Positions 36,192 through 44,695 of a stretch of DNA of 54,067 nucleotides are shown piece by piece (positions within the stretch are counted from its first letter, which is position 1; each line of letters opens with the position of its first letter). The notes beneath the pieces are model-generated. The model did not search any database, was not told the DNA's origin, and saw only the letters and a list, made by a program, of their open reading frames with translations. The position numbers were made by a program, and so were the translations under genes. Source of the stretch: Candidatus Gemmiger stercorigallinarum (GTDB lineage Bacteria > Bacillota > Clostridia > Oscillospirales > Ruminococcaceae); NCBI GenBank assembly GCA_019119495.1, contig DWWX01000009.1, positions 1 to 54,067 on the forward strand, written 5' to 3'.

Positions 36192-36755
36192 ATGCCGTCC
36201 ACAGCCGATGCCAAGCGCGCCGCCCGCGCCGACGCCAAAGCCCGCCTGCGGGCGCTGGGCCCCGCCGCCCTGGCCGCCGCCGGGCAGGCCATTGCCGGGC
36301 AGCTGTTTGCCCGGCCGGAATGGCGGCAGGCGGGCACGGTGTTCTGCTTTGCCTCCCTGCCGTCGGAACCGGACACCGCGCCGGTGCTGGCCCGCGCTTT
36401 GGCCGAAGGCCGGCGCCTGTGCCTGCCGCGGATGCTGGGCGGCGGCCGGATGGAGCTGGTGGAGGTGCAGGACCTTGCCGCCCTGAGCCCCAATGCCATC
36501 GGCATCCGGGAGCCTGCGCAGGGCGCGGTGCTGGACCCGGCGGCGCTGGGGCCGGACGCCCTGGCGCTGGTGCCCTGCCTGGCGGCGTCGCGGGACGGCG
36601 TGCGGCTGGGCCGGGGCGGCGGCTATTACGACCGCTTTCTGGCCGGGTTTGCCGGCCGGGCGCTGCTGGCCTGCCCGGCGGCGCTGGTGTTTGACACGCT
36701 GCCCGCCGACCCCTGGGACGCCCGCTTTGCCCCCGGCGACATCCTGACCGGCTGA
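36192..36755 (+). CDS. 5-formyltetrahydrofolate cyclo-ligase
   Basis: A 187-residue enzyme that converts 5-formyl-THF to 5,10-methenyl-THF with ATP. Signature features: basic N-terminus AKRAARADAKARLRAL, VFCFASLPSEPDT, and the C-terminal GVRLGRGGGYYDRFLA for ATP binding. GAAAGGAG precedes the ATG. Cytoplasmic, one-carbon metabolism; a lipoprotein gene follows in the same direction. Confidence 0.94.
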   Translation: MPSTADAKRAARADAKARLRALGPAALAAAGQAIAGQLFARPEWRQAGTVFCFASLPSEPDTAPVLARALAEGRRLCLPRMLGGGRMELVEVQDLAALSPNAIGIREPAQGAVLDPAALGPDALALVPCLAASRDGVRLGRGGGYYDRFLAGFAGRALLACPAALVFDTLPADPWDARFAPGDILTG

Positions 36756-36810
36756 GAGATCTGCCCCATCGCTGCGGCGAAACCACCCCCTGAAAGGAGA
36801 AACCCCAACC

Positions 36811-37497
36811 ATGAAAAAACTTACCGCCCTGCTGTGCGCGGCCGCCCTGGCCGCGACCCTGGCCGCCTGCGGCAGCCAGACTTCCAGCGCCGCCCCCACC
36901 GCCACGCCGTCGCCCACGCCGGATGCAAGCGCCGAGCAGCCCGCCACGCCGGAGGACGGCACGGACGCCGCCGGCACCGGCGAGAGCGGCACCCCCGCCG
37001 TGACCGAGCCGGACGCCGAGCTGAGCGCCCTGGTGGACAGCATCTACGAAAAATATACCCCGGAGCTGATGCTGATGACCAACGCCATTGACCTGAGCGA
37101 CGCCAGCTGGGTCAGCTACTACACCGGCCTGACCGACACCACCGGCATCGAGGCCGCCATCGCCAGCGAGACCGCCATCAGCGCCCAGGCGTACAGCCTG
37201 GTGCTGGTGCGCGTCGCCGAGGGCACTGACGCCGCCGAGGTGGCCGACCGGATGGCCGCCGGCATCAACCCCGGCAAGTGGATCTGCGCCCAGGCCGACC
37301 AGGTCATGGTGGGTGCGGCCGGCAACATCGCCATGCTGGTAATGGCGGACAGCGGTCTGTCCGTCTCGGCCCAGGACGTGGCCGACGCCTTTGTGGCAGC
37401 CGCCGGCGAGGGCGCTTCCGCCTGGGTGCCGGAGACGGTGGGCGAGGCCCAGGGCATCCCCACCGGCGACGACACGGCCGTCCAGCCCGTGGAGTAA
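36811..37497 (+). CDS. DUF4358-type lipoprotein
   Basis: A 228-residue lipoprotein with lipobox LAAC (Cys20) and a Pro/Thr/Ala-rich linker to about residue 70. The C-terminal domain (LMLMTNAIDLSDASWVSYYT onward) matches the DUF4358 pattern, a Clostridial family of unknown function. AAAGGAGA precedes the ATG. Probably co-transcribed with the cyclo-ligase and ended by the terminator at 37540. Confidence 0.85.
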   Translation: MKKLTALLCAAALAATLAACGSQTSSAAPTATPSPTPDASAEQPATPEDGTDAAGTGESGTPAVTEPDAELSALVDSIYEKYTPELMLMTNAIDLSDASWVSYYTGLTDTTGIEAAIASETAISAQAYSLVLVRVAEGTDAAEVADRMAAGINPGKWICAQADQVMVGAAGNIAMLVMADSGLSVSAQDVADAFVAAAGEGASAWVPETVGEAQGIPTGDDTAVQPVE

Positions 37498-37539
37498 GCC
37501 TGCGCCGCAAAGCCCCGCCGCAAAACCGGATGATACACC

Positions 37540-37589
37540 GCGACCCCCCCGACGCAGCCGGTCTGGCTGCATCGGGGGGATCGCTTTTT
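37540..37589 (+). terminator. Terminator after the DUF4358 lipoprotein gene
   Basis: Long stem of about 20 bp with two mismatches (37540-37559 with 37565-37584), then five T. Confidence 0.93.
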
Positions 37590-37634
37590 GCGGCGCTGCG
37601 GGCAGGGGGACCGGCGGTTGCCCGGCGGCGCGGA

Positions 37635-40244
37635 TCAGGTCAGATAGGCGCGGATCTCGGCCTCCACGGCGCGGACCTCCTCGCGGAAGGCGCGGGCGGA
37701 CACCCGCAGCGCGCCGTTGCCCAGGATGATCAGCTGCTCGGCCCCGTCGGAGCTGACCACCCGGGTGCGGTATTGTTTGGCGATCTCGTGGGTGGTCTTT
37801 TCAATGTACATGTCGGCGGTCTCGGCCTCCTTGGTGTAGACCACATACAGGTTGTGGTACTGCTCCACCTCGCGGCTGCCGCCCTTGACCTTGTAGGCGT
37901 CAAACACCAAAATCGGCACGCAGCGTTTGTAGCCGGCGTAGTTGCACAGGATGTCCATCAGCTTGCGGCGGGCGGCGTCCAGGTTGTCGGCCGCCAGGGC
38001 TTTCAGCTCGTCCCAGGCAAAGATCACATTGTAGCCGTCCACCAAAAGATGTTCGGGGCCTTCCGGCAGCGGTTTTGCCGGCGTTTTGGGCGCGGCCGGC
38101 TCCTGCGGGCGGCGCTTGACCGGCCGCATGGCCTGGCGCGGGTCCCGGCGGATGGAACCGTAGGTGCGCTCAAAAATGGCCATCAGCTCCTTGTCCTCGG
38201 CCAGGGTGCCCCGGTAGGCGCGGGCGCGGGACCGGGCGGCGTACTCGGCGCCGGTTTCCTTCTCCGCCTCGGCGGCGCTGCGGGCCATCCGCTCGTCGCG
38301 GGCCAGCACGCTGGGCAGGTGCATGTGGCCGGGCGCCTCGTCCCAGCGCACCAGATACCCCGCGCCGTGGCTGCAAAAGACCGAGTCTGCGGTGTTGTCG
38401 GTGTCGGCGTCCGCGTCGTAGCCCGCCGCGGCGATGACCTCTTCGGTGTTGTGGCAGGGCGCGTAGCCGGCGGGCAGGCAGGAAAGCTGCCCCCGGCCGC
38501 GGGTGTAGGCGGCCACCTCGCGGGCGTAACCCCGCAGGCAGGCCACCGGCGCCTTGCCGGCCAGCACCGCTTCCTCCCCCTCAGTGACGGGCGGGGCAAA
38601 CTCGGCGTTCAGGCGGGGCATGTCGGCCAATGCGCGGCCCACCGCCTCCTGCGGCAGCCGCAGCGTAAACTCGTACCAGGGTTCCAGCAGCACACAGCCG
38701 CCGCGGCTTTGGGCGGTGCGCAGCCCCTGCCGCACCGCCCGCCAGGTGGCCTGGCGGAAGTCGCCGCCCTCGGTGTGCTTGGGGTGGGCGCGGCCGGCGG
38801 CCAGCGTGATCTTCACGTCGGTCAGCGGCGCGCCGGTCAGCGGGCCCAGGTGGGTCTTTTCGGCCAGATGGGTCAAAATCAGCCGCTGCCAGTTGGCGGC
38901 CAGGTCGTCCTCGCGGCAGGCGGTCTCCAGCGTGACGCCGCTGCCCGGCTCGCCCGGCTCCAGCAAAAGGTGCACCTCGGCGTAGTGGCGCAGCGGCTCG
39001 TAATGGCCCACGCCCTCCACGCGGGTGCTGATCGTCTCCTTGTACAAAATGCCGCCCTCGTCAAAGGCGACTTTCAGCCCAAAGCGGCGCTCCAGCAGGC
39101 TCTGCAAAATTTCCAGCTGGACCTCGCCCATCAGCTGCAGGTGCACTTCGCCCAGGCGCTCGTCCCACACCACGTGCAAAAGCGGGTCCTCCTGTTCCAG
39201 CTCCCGCAGCTGGCGCAGCGCGGTGTGGACGTCGCAGCCGTCGGGCAGGATCACCCGGTAGCGCAGCACCGGCTCCAGCGCGGGCGCGGCGGCGTCCGGT
39301 TCAAAGCCAAGCCCCTCGCCGGGGTAGCTGTCCGCCAGGCCGGTCACGGCGCAGACGGCGCCGGGCAGCGCGCTGCCGATCAGCTGGAACTTCGCCCCCG
39401 AATACAGCCGCAGCTGGTCGGCCTTGCCCTGCCAGGATTTGCGGGCGTCGGGGCGGGAGGCAAGCTCTGCCTTGACCTTCAACTCGCCGCCGGTGACCTT
39501 CAGCCAGGTCAGCCGCGCGCCGGCGTCGTCCCGCGTTACCTTAAAGATGCGCGCGCCGAACTCCGCCCGCTCCGGCAGCGGCTTTGTCAGGCGGGTCAGC
39601 GCGTCCAGCAGCGCGTCCACGCCGTCCAGTTTCAGCGCCGCGCCAAAAAACACCGGGAACACCTCCCGCCGGGCCACGGCGTCCGCCAGCTGGGCGTCGG
39701 CGGGCGTTTGGCCGGAAGTGATGGTCTCAAGCAGATCTTCATTGCACAGGGCCAGGTCGTCGGCCCCGTCGGGGTCGGCCAGGTCCACGCAGTCAGGCCC
39801 AAACCGGCGGCGCAGCTCGCCCAGGCGCAGCGCCCGGTCGGCACCGGCCAGGTCCATCTTGTTGACGAACACGAACACCGGTACCCGGTAACGCTCCAAA
39901 AGCCGCCACAGCGTTTCGGTATGGCTTTGGATGCCGTCGGTGCCGCTGATGACCAGGATGGCGTAGTCCATCACCTGCAAAGCGCGCTCGGCCTCGGCGG
40001 AAAAGTCCACGTGGCCGGGGGTGTCCAGCAGCGTCAGTTCGGCGTCGGGCAGTTTTAACACCGCCTGCTTGGAAAAGATCGTGATGCCCCGCGCCCGCTC
40101 CAGCGCGTCGGTGTCGAGAAAGGCGTCCCGATGGTCCACCCGCCCCAGTTTGCGCAGCGCCCCCGCGCGGTAGAGCATCGCCTCGCTCAGGGTCGTTTTG
40201 CCCGAATCGACGTGCGCCGTTATGCCAATGACCAGCCGTTTCAT
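37635..40244 (-). CDS. TetM-like ribosomal GTPase fused to a NYN (YacP/Rae1-like) nuclease domain
   Basis: An 869-residue fusion. Residues 1 to about 650 are a translational GTPase of the TetM/EF-G class: G1 AHVDSGKTT, G2 region ARGITIFSKQ, G3 DTPGHVDF, G4 NKMD, then EF-G-like domains including YAEVHLLLEPG. After a Pro/Lys-rich linker, residues 733-869 form a NYN domain close to YacP: LLVDGYNVIFAW, PILVFDAYKVKGG, YTKEAETADMYIEK and VVSSDGAEQ. YacP (Rae1) of Bacillus subtilis cleaves mRNA in the ribosomal A site, so the fusion suggests a ribosome-directed GTPase that delivers mRNA cleavage. Tetracycline protection is possible but not implied. The start at 40244 aligns with the G1 strand. Confidence 0.92.
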   Translation of the reverse strand: MKRLVIGITAHVDSGKTTLSEAMLYRAGALRKLGRVDHRDAFLDTDALERARGITIFSKQAVLKLPDAELTLLDTPGHVDFSAEAERALQVMDYAILVISGTDGIQSHTETLWRLLERYRVPVFVFVNKMDLAGADRALRLGELRRRFGPDCVDLADPDGADDLALCNEDLLETITSGQTPADAQLADAVARREVFPVFFGAALKLDGVDALLDALTRLTKPLPERAEFGARIFKVTRDDAGARLTWLKVTGGELKVKAELASRPDARKSWQGKADQLRLYSGAKFQLIGSALPGAVCAVTGLADSYPGEGLGFEPDAAAPALEPVLRYRVILPDGCDVHTALRQLRELEQEDPLLHVVWDERLGEVHLQLMGEVQLEILQSLLERRFGLKVAFDEGGILYKETISTRVEGVGHYEPLRHYAEVHLLLEPGEPGSGVTLETACREDDLAANWQRLILTHLAEKTHLGPLTGAPLTDVKITLAAGRAHPKHTEGGDFRQATWRAVRQGLRTAQSRGGCVLLEPWYEFTLRLPQEAVGRALADMPRLNAEFAPPVTEGEEAVLAGKAPVACLRGYAREVAAYTRGRGQLSCLPAGYAPCHNTEEVIAAAGYDADADTDNTADSVFCSHGAGYLVRWDEAPGHMHLPSVLARDERMARSAAEAEKETGAEYAARSRARAYRGTLAEDKELMAIFERTYGSIRRDPRQAMRPVKRRPQEPAAPKTPAKPLPEGPEHLLVDGYNVIFAWDELKALAADNLDAARRKLMDILCNYAGYKRCVPILVFDAYKVKGGSREVEQYHNLYVVYTKEAETADMYIEKTTHEIAKQYRTRVVSSDGAEQLIILGNGALRVSARAFREEVRAVEAEIRAYLT

Positions 40245-40438
40245 CCTGTTGGTTTTCCTTCCTGTGCGCGGGCCGGGCAGGCCCGGTGATCCGCAGAATG
40301 CTGTGCCCATGATGCCGTATGCGCGGCGGGGCGCTGGTGCTATTATACCGCACGACCGCCCGCCTTGTACAGCCGCCGGGCCGCCTGCCGGCGCACCGCA
40401 GCAAAATTTGCAGCGGACCAACAAAAGCGCCGCGGTTT

Positions 40439-40448
40439 ATGCTATAAT
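40439..40448 (+). promoter_or_regulatory. Extended -10 promoter of the ABC exporter gene
   Basis: TGC-TATAAT (40440-40448) with a perfect -10 and a TGn extension; no good -35. It lies 70 bases before the GTG start and is divergent from the GTPase-NYN gene. Confidence 0.65.
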
Positions 40449-40518
40449 GGGGCAGAAAACAAATGGCTGCCGGTTTTCGCCCTGGCCCGGCGGCCGTCCG
40501 CCGGAGGGAGGACCCCGC

Positions 40519-42288
40519 GTGCTGAAAAAGCTCAACTACATTTTGGACCGCAGGCAGAAGGTGCATCTGTTCTTTCTGCTGGTCGCTTTTATCATCGGCA
40601 GCTTTCTGGAGCTGCTGGGCGTGTCGGCCATTCTGCCGCTGGTCAACGTCATCATGGACCCGTCCGTGCTGGAGACAAACAGCACCTACGCTCTGCTGGC
40701 CCGGCTGCTGCAGGCGTCGGACGTGCGGGATTTTATCGTCAAGGCCTGCGTGGCGCTGATCGTGGTGTATGTGCTCAAGGACGTCTACCTGCTGTTCATG
40801 TACAACCTGCAGTTCGGCTATACCTACAAAAACAAGGCGCGCATTGCCAACAACCTGATGGGCGTGTATATGCAGCAGGACTATCTGGAGCTGATCAACC
40901 ACAATGTGGCCGACCTGCTGCGCAGCCTTTCCACCGACATTGACTGCTGCTTTGCGCTGATCCTGGCGCTGCTGAACATCCTGTGCGAAAGCTTTACCGC
41001 CCTGGCCCTGGTGGCCTATCTGATGATCCAGTCGCCGCAGACGATGCTGTCGCTTTTGGTGATCATGGGGCTGTTTGTGCTGGTGTTCACCCACTTTTAC
41101 CGCCGGCGCCTGGCTGCCTGCGGCGCGCGGTACCGCGACCGGGACGCGGTGCGGCAGAAATGGCTGCTGCAGACCTTCCACGGCATCAAGGAGATCAAGG
41201 TGATGGGCCGGGAGCAGTTCTTTTACCAGAATTACACCGCCGCCAACTACGCCTATGCCGACGCCGACCGGGAGCAGAACCTGAACCAGATGCTGACCCG
41301 CCCCATGATCGAGATCGCCTGCATCGGCGGGCTGCTGGGCATCATTGCGGCGCAGATCGCCGGCGGCGCGCCGGTGCAGGACTACATCTCGGTGCTGTCG
41401 GTGTTTGCCATGGCGGCCATGCGGCTGCTGCCCTCCTTCAACCGTATCATGAGCAACGCCAGCAGCGTGATGGCTTCGCTGCCGGGGCTGGACGCCCTGT
41501 GCGACGATATGCGCCGCGCCAGCGCCATGCGCCGCACCCTGCCGCCCCAGACGGATGCGCCGATCCACCTGCAGCAGGCCATCCGCGTGGAGGGCGTGAC
41601 CTTTGCCTACCCCGGCACCGAGACGCCGGTCTTTTCGGACGTGGACCTGGTCATCCCCAAAAACCGCTCGGTGGCGTTTATCGGGCCGTCGGGCGCAGGC
41701 AAGACCACCATCGCCGATGTGATCCTGGGCCTGATGCAGCCCCGGAAGGGCCGCGTTACGGTGGACGGCGCCGATATCTACCGCAGCATTGCCAGCTGGC
41801 ACAGGCTGGTGGCGTATATCCCGCAGAACATCTATCTGATCGACGATACCATCCGGGCCAACGTCACCTTTGGCACCGCCGAGGGCGAGGTGGACGACGA
41901 CCGGGTGTGGCAGGCGCTGCAAAGCGCCCAGCTGGATGATTTTGTACGCAGCCTGGACCACGGGCTGGACACCATCGTGGGCGACCAGGGCGTCAAGCTG
42001 TCGGGCGGGCAGCGGCAGCGCATCGGCATTGCCAGGGCGCTGTACAACGACCCCGAAGTGCTGGTGCTGGACGAGGCCACCAGCGCCCTGGACAACGAGA
42101 CCGAAAAGGCGGTGATGGACGCCATCAACAGCCTGCAGGGCAGTAAGACGATGGTGATCATTGCCCACCGGCTGACCACCGTGCGCGGCTGCGACATCGT
42201 CTACGAGGTCAAGGGCGGCCGCATCACCCGCCTGACCGACGCCGAGTTTGCCGAGCGGCTGCAGCAGAAGGCGGGAAAGAAACAGTGA
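40519..42288 (+). CDS. ABC exporter with fused permease and ATPase (glycolipid-flippase type)
   Basis: A 589-residue half-transporter. About six transmembrane helices in residues 15-310 are followed by an ATPase domain: Walker A GPSGAGKTTIAD, Q-loop PQN, signature LSGGQRQRIGIA, Walker B VLVLDEATSALD, H-loop IIAHR. The N-terminal stretch SFLELLGVSAILPLVNVIM is typical of PglK-like lipid-oligosaccharide flippases. GTG at 40519 is chosen because GGAGGGAGG lies seven bases upstream. It converges on a GT2 gene, so a glycan role is plausible. Confidence 0.92.
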   Translation: MLKKLNYILDRRQKVHLFFLLVAFIIGSFLELLGVSAILPLVNVIMDPSVLETNSTYALLARLLQASDVRDFIVKACVALIVVYVLKDVYLLFMYNLQFGYTYKNKARIANNLMGVYMQQDYLELINHNVADLLRSLSTDIDCCFALILALLNILCESFTALALVAYLMIQSPQTMLSLLVIMGLFVLVFTHFYRRRLAACGARYRDRDAVRQKWLLQTFHGIKEIKVMGREQFFYQNYTAANYAYADADREQNLNQMLTRPMIEIACIGGLLGIIAAQIAGGAPVQDYISVLSVFAMAAMRLLPSFNRIMSNASSVMASLPGLDALCDDMRRASAMRRTLPPQTDAPIHLQQAIRVEGVTFAYPGTETPVFSDVDLVIPKNRSVAFIGPSGAGKTTIADVILGLMQPRKGRVTVDGADIYRSIASWHRLVAYIPQNIYLIDDTIRANVTFGTAEGEVDDDRVWQALQSAQLDDFVRSLDHGLDTIVGDQGVKLSGGQRQRIGIARALYNDPEVLVLDEATSALDNETEKAVMDAINSLQGSKTMVIIAHRLTTVRGCDIVYEVKGGRITRLTDAEFAERLQQKAGKKQ

Positions 42289-42297
42289 CAGAAAAAA

Positions 42298-42342
42298 CGG
42301 GCAGGCTCCCCAAACAACAGGGGAGACCTGCCCGGTCTTTTT
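42298..42342. terminator. Bidirectional terminator between convergent genes
   Basis: Stem of about 14 bp (42298-42311 with 42320-42334) with a T run on the plus side and six A on the other, serving both the ABC exporter and the GT2 gene. Confidence 0.88.
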
Positions 42343-42345
42343 GTG

Positions 42346-43320
42346 TCAGCGGCGCAGACAAAGCAGCCAGCACATGGCGGCATAACAGTGGTTGGCGTAC
42401 ATCACGGCAGCCAGCCTGGCGCGGGGGCCCACCGCCCTGGGCGGCTGCAAAAAGCAGCTTTTGGCGTGGGGTTCCCGCAGCAGATCAGAGATCAGGCGGC
42501 GGCGGATGTCCGCATTGGGGGCATAGCGGATGATATAGCGCAGGACGCTTAATATCTTGCCGTGCTGCCAGAACTGGAACGCTTCCTCCTCCCCGGCGGT
42601 CAGCGAGGCCGGGCCTTCCGGGTGGAACAGGTCATACTGGCGCTGCATCAGCAGGGCCTCGTCGCGGCAAACTGCGGCGTAGAAACGACGCATGGCGGAG
42701 CCCTCATGCTGTTCATACCAGTACAGCATGCAGGGAGTGACTGCGATGGTGCGGCATTGCAGCAGGTATTCCTGCACAAAATAGGCGTCCTCGCCGCGGT
42801 GCATCTGATCCGGGAAGCGGATATCGTGCCGGCAGATCAGATCCCGGCGGTACAGTTTGTTGAATACATAGTTGATGTACAGCAGGCCGGCATACCGGGA
42901 CGGCGTATGCCGTAAAACGTCCAGCGAAACCACCTCGGCAGGGATGGCGGCCGGATGGGGCAGGCCGTGGATGCCGCAGACCGCAAGATCGGTGCCCTCC
43001 AGTGTCTGGAACAGGATCTGCAGATAATCCGGGTCAAGGCGGTCGTCCGAATCCAAAAAGGCGAGATACTCCCCTTGAGCGGCATCCATGCCGGCATTTC
43101 GCGCGGCAGATGCGCCTGCATTCTCCTGCCGCAGCACGCGGATGCGGCTGTCGCGGGCGGCCCAGGCGCGGCAAAGGTCGGGGCTGGCGTCGGTACTGCC
43201 GTCATCCACCACAATGGCCTCCCAGTCCGGGTAAGTCTGCGCCTGCAGGCTCTGCAGGCAGGCGTCCAGATATCCCGCGGCATTGTAGACCGGGATGACG
43301 ACCGAGATCAGCGCCGACAT
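42346..43320 (-). CDS. Family 2 glycosyltransferase
   Basis: A 324-residue single-domain GT2 enzyme. ISVVIPVYNAAGYLDACLQS opens it; VVDDGSTDASP and FLDSDDRLDPDY carry the nucleotide-sugar Asp residues. The C-terminal part has amphipathic helices but no clear membrane segment. The ATG at 43320 is the one that aligns with the family start. Own promoter at 43476-43504. Confidence 0.9.
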   Translation of the reverse strand: MSALISVVIPVYNAAGYLDACLQSLQAQTYPDWEAIVVDDGSTDASPDLCRAWAARDSRIRVLRQENAGASAARNAGMDAAQGEYLAFLDSDDRLDPDYLQILFQTLEGTDLAVCGIHGLPHPAAIPAEVVSLDVLRHTPSRYAGLLYINYVFNKLYRRDLICRHDIRFPDQMHRGEDAYFVQEYLLQCRTIAVTPCMLYWYEQHEGSAMRRFYAAVCRDEALLMQRQYDLFHPEGPASLTAGEEEAFQFWQHGKILSVLRYIIRYAPNADIRRRLISDLLREPHAKSCFLQPPRAVGPRARLAAVMYANHCYAAMCWLLCLRR

Positions 43321-43475
43321 GCGCGAATCCCCGCAGACACAGGCTCCACAGCAAAACGATTCAGTTGGAAAGGGTCGTTCGGGGCCATACGTTCCTCCGT
43401 TCATGCCGGGCACGGCCGGCACCATCTTGCCCGTGCGGGAACCCTGTGCGGCAGGTCCTATACACGATTGTAGTT

Positions 43476-43504
43476 ATTATAGCATATCAGTTGCATCTTT
43501 ACAA
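43476..43504 (-). promoter_or_regulatory. Promoter of the GT2 gene
   Basis: Minus-strand TTGTAA (43504-43499), 17 bases including a TGC extension, perfect TATAAT (43481-43476). Leader of about 150 bases. Confidence 0.8.
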
Positions 43505-43539
43505 TATGGAAACATTTCTTCTTTGCCGGCTTTTGCTGC

Positions 43540-43586
43540 AAAAAGCCGGCCTCTTCCGCCCGCAAAAGCGGGGGACGGGCCGGCTT
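43540..43586 (-). terminator. Terminator of the CobW-type gene pair
   Basis: Minus-strand stem AAGCCGGCC/GGCCGGCTT (43578-43586 with 43543-43551) enclosing a smaller hairpin, followed by TTTTTG. Confidence 0.82.
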
Positions 43587-43605
43587 GCGAAACAGCGCGC
43601 CGCGG

Positions 43606-44586
43606 TCAGCTGAACATGACCACATCGTTGGCGGGGGCCTGGGCAGGCTCGACGGCCAGCGCGGTCAGCACCGGCCCGGCCGAGTCGGGCGTCTGCCCCT
43701 TGTAGATGGGGTGGAACTTGATGTTGACCTTGGCCGTCAGCGTGATCCAGTCCCGCTGCTTCAGCTGCTTGTACGCGGCGTATTTGCAGGGGAAGCCCAC
43801 AAACTGGATGTCCTGCACGCAGCAGGTCATGGCAAAGCGGCCAGGCACAAAGCTGTCCTTGCCGGCGCGCTCGGTCTGGCAGATCTGGGCCAGGAATTTC
43901 ACCGTTTTGCCGTCGTATTTCTTCATGTCGTCCATGCAGTCCATGTACCACACGCCGAAAAACTCCTCCGGGATCTCGATGACCGGGGCGTTTACGTCAA
44001 AGGGCAGCGGGTCGGGGATGTCGTCGTAAGCCACCGAGCCGTTGGCAAACTCGTAGGCGATGTCGCACCGGCGGCTGGCCTGGCGCACCAGCTTGTGGAT
44101 CAGCACCCGGCTTTCCTCGTCGTTGACCTGCTCGGCGCGGTTGACCACCAAAAGCTCGCTGACCCGCAGCTTGTCCAGCAGCAGCGACCGCATGGCGTTG
44201 TCGCCCGCGTAGGTCCTGATGGTGGTGCCGTCGGCGGTGGCCAGGCACTGATAGATCAGCCAGTTGTCCGGCATGGCGTCGGCAAACTCCTGGATCAGCC
44301 ACATGCCGTTGTATTCCACCACCACGCGGCCGCAGCCGCTTTTTTTGGTCAGCTCCTCCAGATGGGGCTTGGTCAGCTGGCTCTTGTCCTCGATGTAGGC
44401 GACGGTCACGCCGCCAAAGCCGAACTTGTCGGGGTCGTATTCTTCCTCGCCCTCCTCGCAGACAAGCAGCAGCGTCTTGTCGCCGGAGTCGAACTGGGGG
44501 TCCTCCATCGTCTCCTGGATAAAGCGGGTCTTGCCGCTCTCCAGCTGGCCGACGAACAGATAGACCGGGATCTCTCTTGCCGCCAT
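43606..44586 (-). CDS. CobW-type P-loop GTPase with C-terminal DUF1980-like domain
   Basis: A 326-residue protein. The N-terminal P-loop is VYLFVGQLESGKTRFIQE, and a degenerate G4-like VVNRAEQVND follows near residue 150. The usual CobW metal motif GCICC is absent. The C-terminal third (YDGKTVKFLAQICQTERAGK, then FAMTCCVQDIQFVGFPC) resembles the OB-fold-like DUF1980/YcgQ domain normally found in a metal-linked membrane protein that works beside a CobW GTPase. GGAGG lies four bases before the ATG at 44586. It follows the His-rich CobW gene in the same direction. Confidence 0.8.
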   Translation of the reverse strand: MAAREIPVYLFVGQLESGKTRFIQETMEDPQFDSGDKTLLLVCEEGEEEYDPDKFGFGGVTVAYIEDKSQLTKPHLEELTKKSGCGRVVVEYNGMWLIQEFADAMPDNWLIYQCLATADGTTIRTYAGDNAMRSLLLDKLRVSELLVVNRAEQVNDEESRVLIHKLVRQASRRCDIAYEFANGSVAYDDIPDPLPFDVNAPVIEIPEEFFGVWYMDCMDDMKKYDGKTVKFLAQICQTERAGKDSFVPGRFAMTCCVQDIQFVGFPCKYAAYKQLKQRDWITLTAKVNIKFHPIYKGQTPDSAGPVLTALAVEPAQAPANDVVMFS

Positions 44587-44695
44587 AGAAACCTCCAAGG
44601 CTTTTGAATTGGGAATCAGAAATGAGGGATTTTGGCGCGGCCTGTGGCCGCGATTTGGAACAAGCGGCCTGCCGGGCAGGGCGCGGGGAACGCGA

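Noticed and set aside
37635-40244. Plain tetracycline resistance gene tet(M)
   Set aside because: Ribosomal protection proteins are about 640 residues without a NYN domain; this is a chromosomal, GC-matched, 869-residue fusion, so resistance should not be assumed.
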